Positions 27,201 to 34,808 of a stretch of 64,000 nt of DNA are shown here, one piece after another. Made by a program: the position numbers and the translations under genes. This stretch comes from Faecimorpha stercoravium. GTDB taxonomy: Bacteria > Bacillota > Clostridia > Lachnospirales > Bianqueaceae. The stretch covers positions 29,188 through 93,187 of the forward strand of contig DVGT01000062.1 in the NCBI GenBank assembly GCA_018712555.1, read 5' to 3'. Under the pieces are notes generated by a model. It did not search any database, was not told the DNA's origin, and saw nothing but the letters and a program-made list of their open reading frames with translations. Position 1 is the first letter of the stretch, and every line of letters begins with the position of its first letter.

Positions 27201-27233
27201 GGACTCGCCTGCATATTGGGCGAGCCCTTTTTT
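27201..27233 (+). terminator. Intrinsic terminator of the sugar-acid cluster
   Basis: CTCGCC (27204-27209) pairs with GGCGAG (27219-27224), extended by neighbouring G and C bases, followed by six T bases. It separates the cluster from the nuclease-like gene. Confidence 0.85.
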
Positions 27234-27315
27234 GTAAATATATTGTAAACATTCCCCATTTCGCCAGCCACCTTCTCTCTAAAAAGCGACTATAGATGAG
27301 TGGAGGGCGATATTC

Positions 27316-28068
27316 ATGAACGTTCTACTTTTACTCCAGGAACGCACTCGCATCCAGCAGGCACTGCTTCATTCGCCGCCCGGCCATCTCGTATATCATA
27401 AAGGCCGCTACGGCGCCCAGCAGTACACCCGCCCCTCGGATCATAAGCGCGTCCAGAAATACATTCGCATGAAGGATCTTCCGCAGATGGAAGCGCGCTA
27501 TCGGGAGAAAGCCACCCTGGAAGCGCGCCTCCGGGAGATCGAGAAGCTCCTTCGCGCAGATCCCAAGGAGGTCAAACGCGTGAAGGCCCAGCTGCAGCGG
27601 GAAGAGCGGAATCTATTGGAGACACTCCGGAAGCCGCACAGCGCGCAGTATCGGCATCTCACACTGCGCGGCGAATATGTGGCCTCCAAGTCCGAGGCGC
27701 TCCTGGCCGACTACTTATATTTTCACCACATCCCTTACGAGTACGAGCAGCCCCTCTTCGTCCGAGGCGTCTGCTATCATCCCGACTTCACACTCTCGAT
27801 TCGCGGCGTGACCGTATACGTCGAGCATCTGGGACTGCTCGATCAGCCCCAATATGCCGAGGAGTGGAAGAAGAAATACCAGCAGTATCAATCCATCGGG
27901 ATCCACGAGGGCTTCAACCTCATCTGCACCCGCGAGCACGAGGGCGCCATCAACATGCAGGAGATCGACCACCAGTTCCGCGACATGGGCGTCATCGGGA
28001 AAAACTGGGACAAGATCGCAGTGCGGGATCAAGAGCGCATCCGACGAAGAAGGGAAAAGAAAAAGTAA
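27316..28068 (+). CDS. PD-(D/E)XK nuclease-like protein of unknown role
   Basis: A 250-residue protein of a family frequent in Lachnospiraceae and not functionally characterised, as far as I know. The N-terminus (PPGHLVYHKGRYGAQQY) is followed by a charged coiled coil at about residues 55-105. The nuclease-like core has KSE at 125-127, HPDF at 155-158 and VEH at 169-171. This fits the E...PD...E layout, but the canonical Lys after the last acid is absent (His at 171). The tail ends in a basic RIRRRREKKK stretch. A GGAGGG site precedes the ATG. Codons favour C and G at third positions, unlike the plus-strand genes to the left. It lies 75 bases from the repeat array. Confidence 0.75.
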   Translation: MNVLLLLQERTRIQQALLHSPPGHLVYHKGRYGAQQYTRPSDHKRVQKYIRMKDLPQMEARYREKATLEARLREIEKLLRADPKEVKRVKAQLQREERNLLETLRKPHSAQYRHLTLRGEYVASKSEALLADYLYFHHIPYEYEQPLFVRGVCYHPDFTLSIRGVTVYVEHLGLLDQPQYAEEWKKKYQQYQSIGIHEGFNLICTREHEGAINMQEIDHQFRDMGVIGKNWDKIAVRDQERIRRRREKKK

Positions 28069-28143
28069 TACTATTATATATAATATTAATATAATAGCAT
28101 TTAAGTGTTTCTTCTTTGTGGGAAATCCGTCCCCTCGGTGATA

Positions 28144-28850
28144 TTCTCATCACTTAGATGCTATGAATTGTAAAATCGCGCTGCGGCGATGAGATCTTCT
28201 CATCACTCAGACCCCTGGAATTGTAAAATCTCGCTGCGGCGATGAGATTCTCGGGGGCCCGGGGATTTTCTCATCACCCAGGCGCTCTGAAATGTAAAAT
28301 ATCGCTGCGGCGATGAGATTCTCCGGGGCCCCCGGGGATTTTCTCATCACTCAGGCACTTTGAATTGTAAAATCTCGCTACGGCGATGAGAATCTCGGGA
28401 TTTTCTCATCACCCAAGAATTCTTGAATTGTAAAATCATGCTGTGGCGATGAGAATCTCGGGGCCCCCTGAAGATTTTCTCATCACTCAGACCCCTGGAA
28501 TTGTAAAATCGCGCTGCGGGGATGAGAATCCCAGGGGGCCCGAAGGGATTTTCTCATCACTCAGGCGCTCTGAATTGTAAAATCATGCTGCGGCGATGAG
28601 ACTCTTGGGCCCCTGAAGATTTTCTCATCACCCAGGCGCTCTGAAATGTAAAATCTCGCTGCGGCGATGAGATTCTCCGGGGCCCCTGAAGATTTTCTCA
28701 TCACTCAGTTCTCTTGAAATGTAAAATCTCGCTGCGGCGATGAGATTCCCCAGGGATCCGAGGGAATTCTCTCATCACTTAAGCACCCTGGAATGTAAAA
28801 TTTTGCAGCGGGGATGAGAATCTCTGGAAGCCCAAAGATTTTCTCATCTA
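28144..28850. repeat. Tandem array of ten 51-52 bp hairpin-ended repeats plus a half unit
   Basis: Units start at 28144, 28197, 28268, 28341, 28403, 28477, 28551, 28622, 28695 and 28769; a half unit lies at 28841-28850. Each begins TTCTCATCAC (CTCTCATCAC in the last), carries TGTAAAAT about 26 bases in, and ends GCGGCGATGAGA or a close variant, so the ends are inverted repeats. Most starts are 71-74 bases apart; the first gap is 53 and the fourth 62. Linkers are G/C-rich and often palindromic around GGGGCCCC. The preceding 28069-28143 is A/T-rich with nothing recognised. No coding frame explains the array. Confidence 0.95.
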
Positions 28851-28856
28851 GAGATA

Positions 28857-28888
28857 TATAAAAGGGGCTGCTGAGTCTTCAGCAGCTC
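28857..28888 (-). terminator. Intrinsic terminator of the rimP-alaS operon
   Basis: On the minus strand, GCTGCTGA pairs with TCAGCAGC (28886-28879 with 28874-28867, loop of four), followed by CCCCTTTTAT. It lies just after the alaS stop and before the last half repeat. Confidence 0.85.
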
Positions 28889-28898
28889 CTTGATGAAA

Positions 28899-31541
28899 TT
28901 ATTTCTGCAGTTGTTCGATAGCGGTCTCTGTCGCTTTCTTTAGGGCTTCCTCAATCTTTGATGAATCTTTTCCACCAGCTTGCGCCATATTGGGACGTCC
29001 GCCGCCATTTCCGCCAGTGATTTGCGCCGCCACTTTGACAATATTGCCGGCATGAGCGCCCTTCTTGACAGCGTTCTCTGTGGCCATGACAACAAAAGAG
29101 AGCTTTTCTTTTCCGCCAGCTAGGATGATGATGGAGTCACCTAATTTATCCTTTAGGGTGTCACCCATCTGACGCAGGGCATTGTTGTCGAGCTCGGGAC
29201 GATATGCACTGAGGATGGAAATATCTGCGACCTTTTGTACATCCTTCAAAATGTCATCCGCCGCATTGGCCGTCATCTTGGCTTTCAGGCTTTCAAGTTC
29301 TTTTTGCAGGGATCTGAATTCTTCCATAAGGTTTTGCGCCTGCATTACGGCCTTTTCTTTGCTGACTTTGAAGAGGTGTGCGATCTGATCCAGCTCTTCA
29401 TCCTGCTTGCGGAAATATTCCAGTGCCTTTTCGCCGGTCAATGCCTCGATACGCCGTACGCCCGCAGCCACGCCGCCTTCGGAAAGAATCTTGAAGCATC
29501 CGGCCTGCGCTGTGTTCGAGAGATGGGTACCGCCGCACAACTCGATGCTGTAGTCGCCCATCATGACCATACGAACCTGATCGCCGTATTTCTCGCCGAA
29601 GAGAGCCATCGCGCCCTTCTTACGCGCTTCATCCATCGTTGTGATCTCTGTACAAATAGGCAATGCTGCGAGGATCTCACGATTGACTTCGTCTTCGACC
29701 TGCTTCAGTTCTTCTGCGCTCATGGCCTGGAAATGGGTGAAATCGAAACGCAGTCTGTCAGCGGTCACATCGGAACCTGCCTGCTCTACGTGGGAACCTA
29801 ATACATTACGCAGCGCTTTCTGCAACAGGTGTGTCGCGGAGTGATTGCGCGCGCAGGCCATACGCTGCTCGCCATTTACGGTGAGCGTGGCGATCTGTCC
29901 GTTCTCGATATAGCCTTCCGTGACTCTGCCCACATGACCAATCTTGTCGCCGATCGCCTTTTTGGTCGTCTCTACTTCTACGGTACCTGTCTGTGTATGC
30001 AGAATACCACTGTCGCCATGCTGGCCGCCGCTAGTCGCATAAAATGGCGTATGATCCAGAAATACGGTAACATGCTGGCCCGATTCTGCCTTCTCCACTA
30101 CCTCAGACTCTGTGGTGATCGCCAGAATCGTGCTGTCAGATTCCTCCAGGCGGTCGTATCCATGGAATTCTGTCACCATATTGGGATCCAACAAATTATA
30201 GACTGTCGCCTTGGCACCCATATAGTTGGACTCTTCTCTGGCGGAACGGGCACGAAGGCGCTGCGCCTCCATTTCCTGCTGGAAGCCTTCCTCGTCCACG
30301 GTCATATTGGCTTCCTGCGCGATCTCCAGAGTGAGATCCATGGGGAATCCATAGGTATCATACAGCTTAAAGGCCTGACCGCCGGAAAGCACATTCTTGC
30401 CCGTCTTCTGATTCTCCTGGATATACTGCTGTAATCTTTCCAGTCCCGAGTCGAGCGTGGCATAAAATTTCTCTTCTTCGCTATGAAGCACCTTGAAAAT
30501 GTACTCCTTTTTATCCTCTAATTCCGGATACGCGTCTTTAGAATTCTCAATGACGGTATTGCTGATTTCTGCCAGGAATGGACGAGAAATGCCGAGGAGT
30601 TTTCCATGGCGTGCCGCACGGCGCAGCAGACGACGCAGTACATAGCCCCGGCCCTCGTTGGAAGGCAGGACGCCGTCGGAAGTCATGAACGTCATGGAAC
30701 GAATATGATCGGTAATGACACGCACTGAAACATCGGTCTCATGTTTTTTCCCGTATTCCACATTCGCAATCTGACACACATGATCCCGGATCGCCTTAAT
30801 GGTATCCACATCGAAGATCGAGTCCACACCCTGCATCAGAGCTGCCAATCTTTCCAGTCCCATACCCGTATCGATATTCTTATGCTCCAGTGTCTGGTAG
30901 CTGCCATCGTCCTGACGGTCGAACTGCGTAAATACATTATTCCAGAATTCCATGTAGCGATCGCAATCGCAGCCTACTGTGCAGCCCGGCTTACCGCAGC
31001 CATATTCCTCGCCGCGATCGTAGTAAAGCTCTGAGCAAGGACCGCAGGGACCAGAGCCATGCTCCCAGAAGTTGTCTTCCTTCCCCATGCGGAAAATGTG
31101 ATCCATGGGCATACCGATCTCCTCATGCCAGATACGTTCTGCCTCATCATCATCCTGATACACGGTCACATAGATGCGCTCCGGTTCCATTTCCAGCACT
31201 TCGGTGCAATATTCCCAGGCCCAGTGAATGGCCTCTGTCTTGAAATAATCTCCGAAGGAGAAATTACCCAGCATTTCGAAAAAGGTGCCATGACGCGCCG
31301 TCTTTCCCACATTTTCGATATCGCCGGTACGAATGCATTTCTGACAGGTCGTAACCCTTTTGCGGGGCGGTACTTCCTGTCCCGTGAAATACGGCTTCAG
31401 CGGGGCCATACCTGCATTGATTAAAAGCAGGCTGTTATCGTTCTTCGGAATCAAAGGAAAGGAGTTCATCCGCAGATGTCCCTTCGACTCAAAAAAACGA
31501 AGATAACTCTCTCGAAGTTCGTTTAATCCCATGTACTTCAT
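28899..31541 (-). CDS. alaS: Alanyl-tRNA synthetase
   Basis: Class II synthetase that charges tRNA-Ala; 880 residues, full length. The N-terminal catalytic core opens LNELRESYLRFFESKGH, with INAGMAPLKPYFTG and the GRGYVLRRLLRRAARHGKLL segment. The editing domain has HSATHLL and the Cys/His zinc site in CGGTHLSNT, followed by SEGGVAAGVRRIEA. The C-terminal DHHA1 region ends with GGNGGGRPNMAQAGG. AAGGAG is eight bases before the ATG. It is last in the operon, five bases after ribF. In many Firmicutes alaS lies instead next to ruvX, which here is 28 kb away. Confidence 0.98.
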   Translation of the reverse strand: MKYMGLNELRESYLRFFESKGHLRMNSFPLIPKNDNSLLLINAGMAPLKPYFTGQEVPPRKRVTTCQKCIRTGDIENVGKTARHGTFFEMLGNFSFGDYFKTEAIHWAWEYCTEVLEMEPERIYVTVYQDDDEAERIWHEEIGMPMDHIFRMGKEDNFWEHGSGPCGPCSELYYDRGEEYGCGKPGCTVGCDCDRYMEFWNNVFTQFDRQDDGSYQTLEHKNIDTGMGLERLAALMQGVDSIFDVDTIKAIRDHVCQIANVEYGKKHETDVSVRVITDHIRSMTFMTSDGVLPSNEGRGYVLRRLLRRAARHGKLLGISRPFLAEISNTVIENSKDAYPELEDKKEYIFKVLHSEEEKFYATLDSGLERLQQYIQENQKTGKNVLSGGQAFKLYDTYGFPMDLTLEIAQEANMTVDEEGFQQEMEAQRLRARSAREESNYMGAKATVYNLLDPNMVTEFHGYDRLEESDSTILAITTESEVVEKAESGQHVTVFLDHTPFYATSGGQHGDSGILHTQTGTVEVETTKKAIGDKIGHVGRVTEGYIENGQIATLTVNGEQRMACARNHSATHLLQKALRNVLGSHVEQAGSDVTADRLRFDFTHFQAMSAEELKQVEDEVNREILAALPICTEITTMDEARKKGAMALFGEKYGDQVRMVMMGDYSIELCGGTHLSNTAQAGCFKILSEGGVAAGVRRIEALTGEKALEYFRKQDEELDQIAHLFKVSKEKAVMQAQNLMEEFRSLQKELESLKAKMTANAADDILKDVQKVADISILSAYRPELDNNALRQMGDTLKDKLGDSIIILAGGKEKLSFVVMATENAVKKGAHAGNIVKVAAQITGGNGGGRPNMAQAGGKDSSKIEEALKKATETAIEQLQK

Positions 31542-31546
31542 CTTTC

Positions 31547-32488
31547 TTACTCCTTTTCTTCCGCGAAATATGCGCGGGCATTTTGTATGTCTATCTGCTG
31601 CTGATTCCGCAGCGCCTCCATACTCTCAAACTTGATTTCTGGCCGCAGGTGGCGATAAAACTCAATCCGCACATCCCGCCCATATAAATTTTCATCAAAT
31701 TCCATCAGATAGGTCTCGCAGCGCAGGCTGATCCCCTCTCCCACCGTCGGATTATGACCGATGTTAGAGACGCTTTGATAGGCACCATCCTGTGTAAACG
31801 TTCTTGTGACGTATACTCCGGGATCCGGATACTGCCGCGCTTCATTTAATAGTAGATTGACTGTGGGAACCAGTGCTCTGTGACCAAGCCCCATCCCTTT
31901 ATTCACATTTCCCAGCATGAAATAAGGGCGTCCCAGTAGGCGGTTGGCCTCTTCCATCTTTCCTTCTTTCAGAAGGGCGCGAATCCGACTGCTGGAGATA
32001 CGCAATCCATCATCTCGCACTTCCGAGACGACGCGGCATTCCATACCATGCATGCCGCAAAGCTTCTGCATCATCGCTGCGTCTCCCCGATTCTGTCTTC
32101 CAAACCGAAAGTTACTGCCGATTACGACGCCTACCGCATGGAAGTTCTCCACGAGAATTTGGTTCACAAACTGTTCCGGTTCCATATCCATAAGTTCTGG
32201 TTCAAAATGCATGATGACCAGATGATCGATCTGCTGTGTCTCATTGACGACCCATTCTTTTTCTGTGAGTCCATAAATCAATGGCACTGGTTGCTTCTCC
32301 ATCAGCACATGGGTAGGATGCGGCTCGAAGCTCATCATCACGGTACTTGCATGACATTCCCTTGCTAATTGGCTGGTTTCCTGCACCAGCCTGCGATGTC
32401 CAAGATGCAGTCCATCAAAAAAGCCCAAAGTGATGACAGACGGCTGTATACGAAATGGCCATTTCTCATTCCATCGCATTTTTTCCAT
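31547..32488 (-). CDS. ribF: Bifunctional riboflavin kinase/FMN adenylyltransferase
   Basis: Makes FMN and then FAD from riboflavin. The N-terminal adenylyltransferase has the nucleotide motif LGFFDGLHLGHRRL near residue 22 and the late ISSSRIRALLKEG near residue 164. The C-terminal kinase domain has KGMGLGHRALVPTVNL near residue 195, with the PT motif, and ends DVRIEFYRHLRPEIKFES. The 313 residues match the family. It sits between truB and alaS with short gaps, as part of the long translation-factor operon. No FMN riboswitch was recognised upstream. Confidence 0.95.
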   Translation of the reverse strand: MEKMRWNEKWPFRIQPSVITLGFFDGLHLGHRRLVQETSQLARECHASTVMMSFEPHPTHVLMEKQPVPLIYGLTEKEWVVNETQQIDHLVIMHFEPELMDMEPEQFVNQILVENFHAVGVVIGSNFRFGRQNRGDAAMMQKLCGMHGMECRVVSEVRDDGLRISSSRIRALLKEGKMEEANRLLGRPYFMLGNVNKGMGLGHRALVPTVNLLLNEARQYPDPGVYVTRTFTQDGAYQSVSNIGHNPTVGEGISLRCETYLMEFDENLYGRDVRIEFYRHLRPEIKFESMEALRNQQQIDIQNARAYFAEEKE

Positions 32489-32503
32489 CTTTCATCACTC
32501 CTT

Positions 32504-33391
32504 CTAATACATCTTCTCGATTTTACACAGTCTTGCTCCGTCCTCCAACACTTCACTGACTTGATACAAGGCTGTAAAATGTCCCTGCGAATTATATACG
32601 CGAATCCGCTCTCCTATTGCGGATTCAGCCGGCAACAGCAGCGTATTGCCGTTTTGCAGGCGCTTCTCCTGCGCTTCTTCAATCTGAATCCCTTCGTATT
32701 TCGCAAATATGCGATCCACCGATAGAATTCGCTCTTCCAACTTTCCCTGATCTTTCAACGTCCGGATCTGATCCAGCGTCAGACTGTCCTCCAGAGTAAA
32801 CGGCCCGCTTCGCAGCCGGCACAGTGATGACATGCAGGCCAGCCAGCCGGTCTTTCTCCCGATATCTTCGCACAGCGTCCGAATATAAGTTCCTTTCGAG
32901 CAGGTCACACGAATCCGTGCGCCTTTTTCATCAAGCGCCAGCACCTGGATCTCTTCGATCCGAATCTGTCTCGGCTTACGTTCGACCTCGATGCCTTCTC
33001 TGGCTAAATCATACAGACGAACACCGCCAACCTTGAGTGCGGAATACATGGGCGGAACCTGCCATATATCGCCTGTCAGCTCCTCGATAGCCTGCATAAA
33101 ACGCTCCCCGCGAAAATCGTAGGATGCCTGCCGGGTCACATGTCCCGATAGATCCTGGGTATCCGTTTCCTGACCAAAAAGCAGTTCTGCCTCGTACTGC
33201 TTCTGCGATCCCGTGAGCAACTCCGCAGCCTTGGTGGCCCGCCCCAGACATACTGGCAGGACGCCGCTGGCATCCGGATCCAGTGTTCCCGTATGTCCTA
33301 TCTTCTTGATGCGCAGGATTCCGCGCAAAATGGCAATCACATCATTCGATGTGTATCCCGGCTCCTTGTTGACATTCAGAATCCCGTTCAC
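32504..33391 (-). CDS. truB: tRNA pseudouridine-55 synthase
   Basis: Forms pseudouridine at position 55 of the tRNA T-loop. The protein has 295 residues. The catalytic Asp lies in HTGTLDPDASGVLPVCLGRA near residue 40. The early NVNKEPGYTSNDV and YEAELLFG segments and the later GTYIRTLCEDIG are typical. A C-terminal PUA-like domain follows. The ATG overlaps the nrnA stop by four bases, so translation is coupled. Confidence 0.96.
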   Translation of the reverse strand: MNGILNVNKEPGYTSNDVIAILRGILRIKKIGHTGTLDPDASGVLPVCLGRATKAAELLTGSQKQYEAELLFGQETDTQDLSGHVTRQASYDFRGERFMQAIEELTGDIWQVPPMYSALKVGGVRLYDLAREGIEVERKPRQIRIEEIQVLALDEKGARIRVTCSKGTYIRTLCEDIGRKTGWLACMSSLCRLRSGPFTLEDSLTLDQIRTLKDQGKLEERILSVDRIFAKYEGIQIEEAQEKRLQNGNTLLLPAESAIGERIRVYNSQGHFTALYQVSEVLEDGARLCKIEKMY

Positions 33392-34374
33392 TCGGCATCC
33401 TCCGGTAGCTGTTTCATGATCTCACGCAGGATGCGCTGGCATGCGGGCTCTATCGGACCGGAAACGGTGCAGCCCGCTGCCCGAACGTGACCGCCGCCGC
33501 CGAAGGCTCTCGCCACCGCCGCGACGTCCACGCGATGCTTCGAGCGCATGTTCACACGGATCGTATTGGGCGCCAGTTCCCGCAGAAATACGGCCACTTC
33601 TGCCTCAGATACCTCTGCCAACGTGGCTACTGCTCCTTCGCTGTCGTCACTGGTTGCTCCCACCGCTTGAAAATCCCTGGTCTCCATGGCGGAAACCACA
33701 ATCTGATCGCGGTATAAATACGCCTTCTGCAATATGACCCCCAACACCTTCGTCTCTACGAAGCCCTTGGTATGAAACAAACCATTCATGATCGCTGTGA
33801 TATCGATCCCCGTGTCTGAAAGATCCGCGGCCATCCGAAAAATCTCAGGCGTCATAGACGAATGCCTGAATCCGCCCGTATCGAAGGAAAGCCCGGTAAA
33901 GAGAGCTTCCGCTACCTCCTTTGTAATGGGATATCCATTTTGCCGAAACAGTCGAAACAGGATCTCACAGGTGGAGGTAGCCGACGAATCCGTCCAGTTA
34001 TAGGTCGCATATTCCTTATGATTCACATGATGGTCGATGCAGAAGGACTCTTCCGAAAGATCTGCGCATATATAGGCCTCTCCCGTTCTATGGGGCTCTG
34101 CGCAATCCAGCATGATCCAGCCAAATCGGCCACAGGTGGCCTTACACAGCGTCTCCCTATTCAGTATGGGCAGACCCTGAGAGAGCCAGCTATAACGAGA
34201 GATATTTCCCTCATAATAGATCATAGGATGCTTTCCCTGCCGAAGCAGTTCCAGCCCCATAGCCACACAGGCTCCGATGCTGTCTCCGTCCGGTCGGATA
34301 TGACCGCTCAGAATCAGGCGATCCTGTCGATCCACAAAAGCCTGAAAGGCCTTCGCCATCTCCTCAAACGTCAT
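33388..34374 (-). CDS. nrnA: DHH/DHHA1 family oligoribonuclease/pAp phosphatase NrnA
   Basis: Degrades very short RNA and 3'-phosphoadenosine 5'-phosphate. The 328-residue product has the DHH domain motifs GHIRPDGDSIGA, LDCAEPHRTG and DHHVNHKEY, and the C-terminal substrate motif GGGGHVRAAGC near residue 300. The start is placed at 34374 because GGAGG lies six bases upstream; the ATG three bases earlier is also possible. The start overlaps the rbfA end by 11 bases. Its position between rbfA and truB is conserved in Firmicutes. Confidence 0.92.
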   Translation of the reverse strand: MTFEEMAKAFQAFVDRQDRLILSGHIRPDGDSIGACVAMGLELLRQGKHPMIYYEGNISRYSWLSQGLPILNRETLCKATCGRFGWIMLDCAEPHRTGEAYICADLSEESFCIDHHVNHKEYATYNWTDSSATSTCEILFRLFRQNGYPITKEVAEALFTGLSFDTGGFRHSSMTPEIFRMAADLSDTGIDITAIMNGLFHTKGFVETKVLGVILQKAYLYRDQIVVSAMETRDFQAVGATSDDSEGAVATLAEVSEAEVAVFLRELAPNTIRVNMRSKHRVDVAAVARAFGGGGHVRAAGCTVSGPIEPACQRILREIMKQLPEDAE

Positions 34375-34759
34375 CATCTTCCTCCGCCTCTTCCTGCGAT
34401 GCTTCCACACCATAATCCTTAAGCATTTTGGAAATATGAATGCTATATTCGATCGAATCATCCATGATGAACTTGAGTTCCGGCGTATTGCGCAGATTCA
34501 GCCGCGAAGCCAGTTCCCTACGAATAAATCCGGATGCGGATTTTAGCGCCTTGGCGGTCTCATCCCGTCGTTTCTCATCTCCCAAGATGCTGATATATAC
34601 TTTACAATATTTCAGATCCCGCGTCGTATCTGCCTTTAAGATTGATAACAGCGGTGTCTCGATTCGAGGATCCTTTACCTCGTCGCGGAGGATCTCACTC
34701 AGTTCTCGGCGGACTTCTTCATTAATGCGTTCCATCCGTCCACTTGCTTTTCCTGCCAT
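34364..34759 (-). CDS. rbfA: Ribosome-binding factor A
   Basis: A 131-residue KH-like factor that assists 30S maturation, especially the 5' end of 16S rRNA. Family features include RMERINEEVRRELSEIL at the start, KDPRI near residue 29 and the central VYISILGD and FIRRELASRLNLR segments. The ATG at 34759 is chosen because GGAGA precedes it; a longer frame would read back into the infB end. The C-terminus is a short acidic tail. Confidence 0.95.
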   Translation of the reverse strand: MAGKASGRMERINEEVRRELSEILRDEVKDPRIETPLLSILKADTTRDLKYCKVYISILGDEKRRDETAKALKSASGFIRRELASRLNLRNTPELKFIMDDSIEYSIHISKMLKDYGVEASQEEAEEDDDV

Positions 34760-34776
34760 TCTATTCTCCTCTATCA

Positions 34777-34801
34777 CGCGATGCCCCGAGGGGGCATCGC
34801 G
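34777..34801 (-). promoter_or_regulatory. Strong hairpin between infB and rbfA
   Basis: CGCGATGCCCC (34777-34787) and GGGGCATCGCG (34791-34801) form a perfect 11-bp stem with a three-base loop. There is no T-run on either side, so it is not a standard terminator. An mRNA processing or stability element is more likely. Confidence 0.65.
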
Positions 34802-34808
34802 ATTTCCT

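Noticed and set aside
28064..28108. dif recombination site in the A/T-rich stretch after the nuclease gene
   Set aside because: Only about 17 of 28 positions match the Firmicute dif consensus in one alignment, most in the A/T centre where chance matches are expected.
27854..28141. Small plus-strand frames within the end of the nuclease gene
   Set aside because: They are alternative frames of a G/C-rich gene, rich in Arg/Ser/Pro, with no ribosome site.
28144..28850. CRISPR array
   Set aside because: The would-be spacers are near-identical to each other, repeat spacing is irregular (53-74 bases), and no cas genes are present in 64 kb.
27190..28898. Insertion sequence or transposon
   Set aside because: No transposase, integrase or terminal repeats bounding the nuclease and array as a unit were found.
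31542..31546. T-box or FMN riboswitch near alaS and ribF
   Set aside because: The genes are five bases apart and truB lies just upstream of ribF, so there is no room for a leader; no T-box or FMN element sequence was seen.
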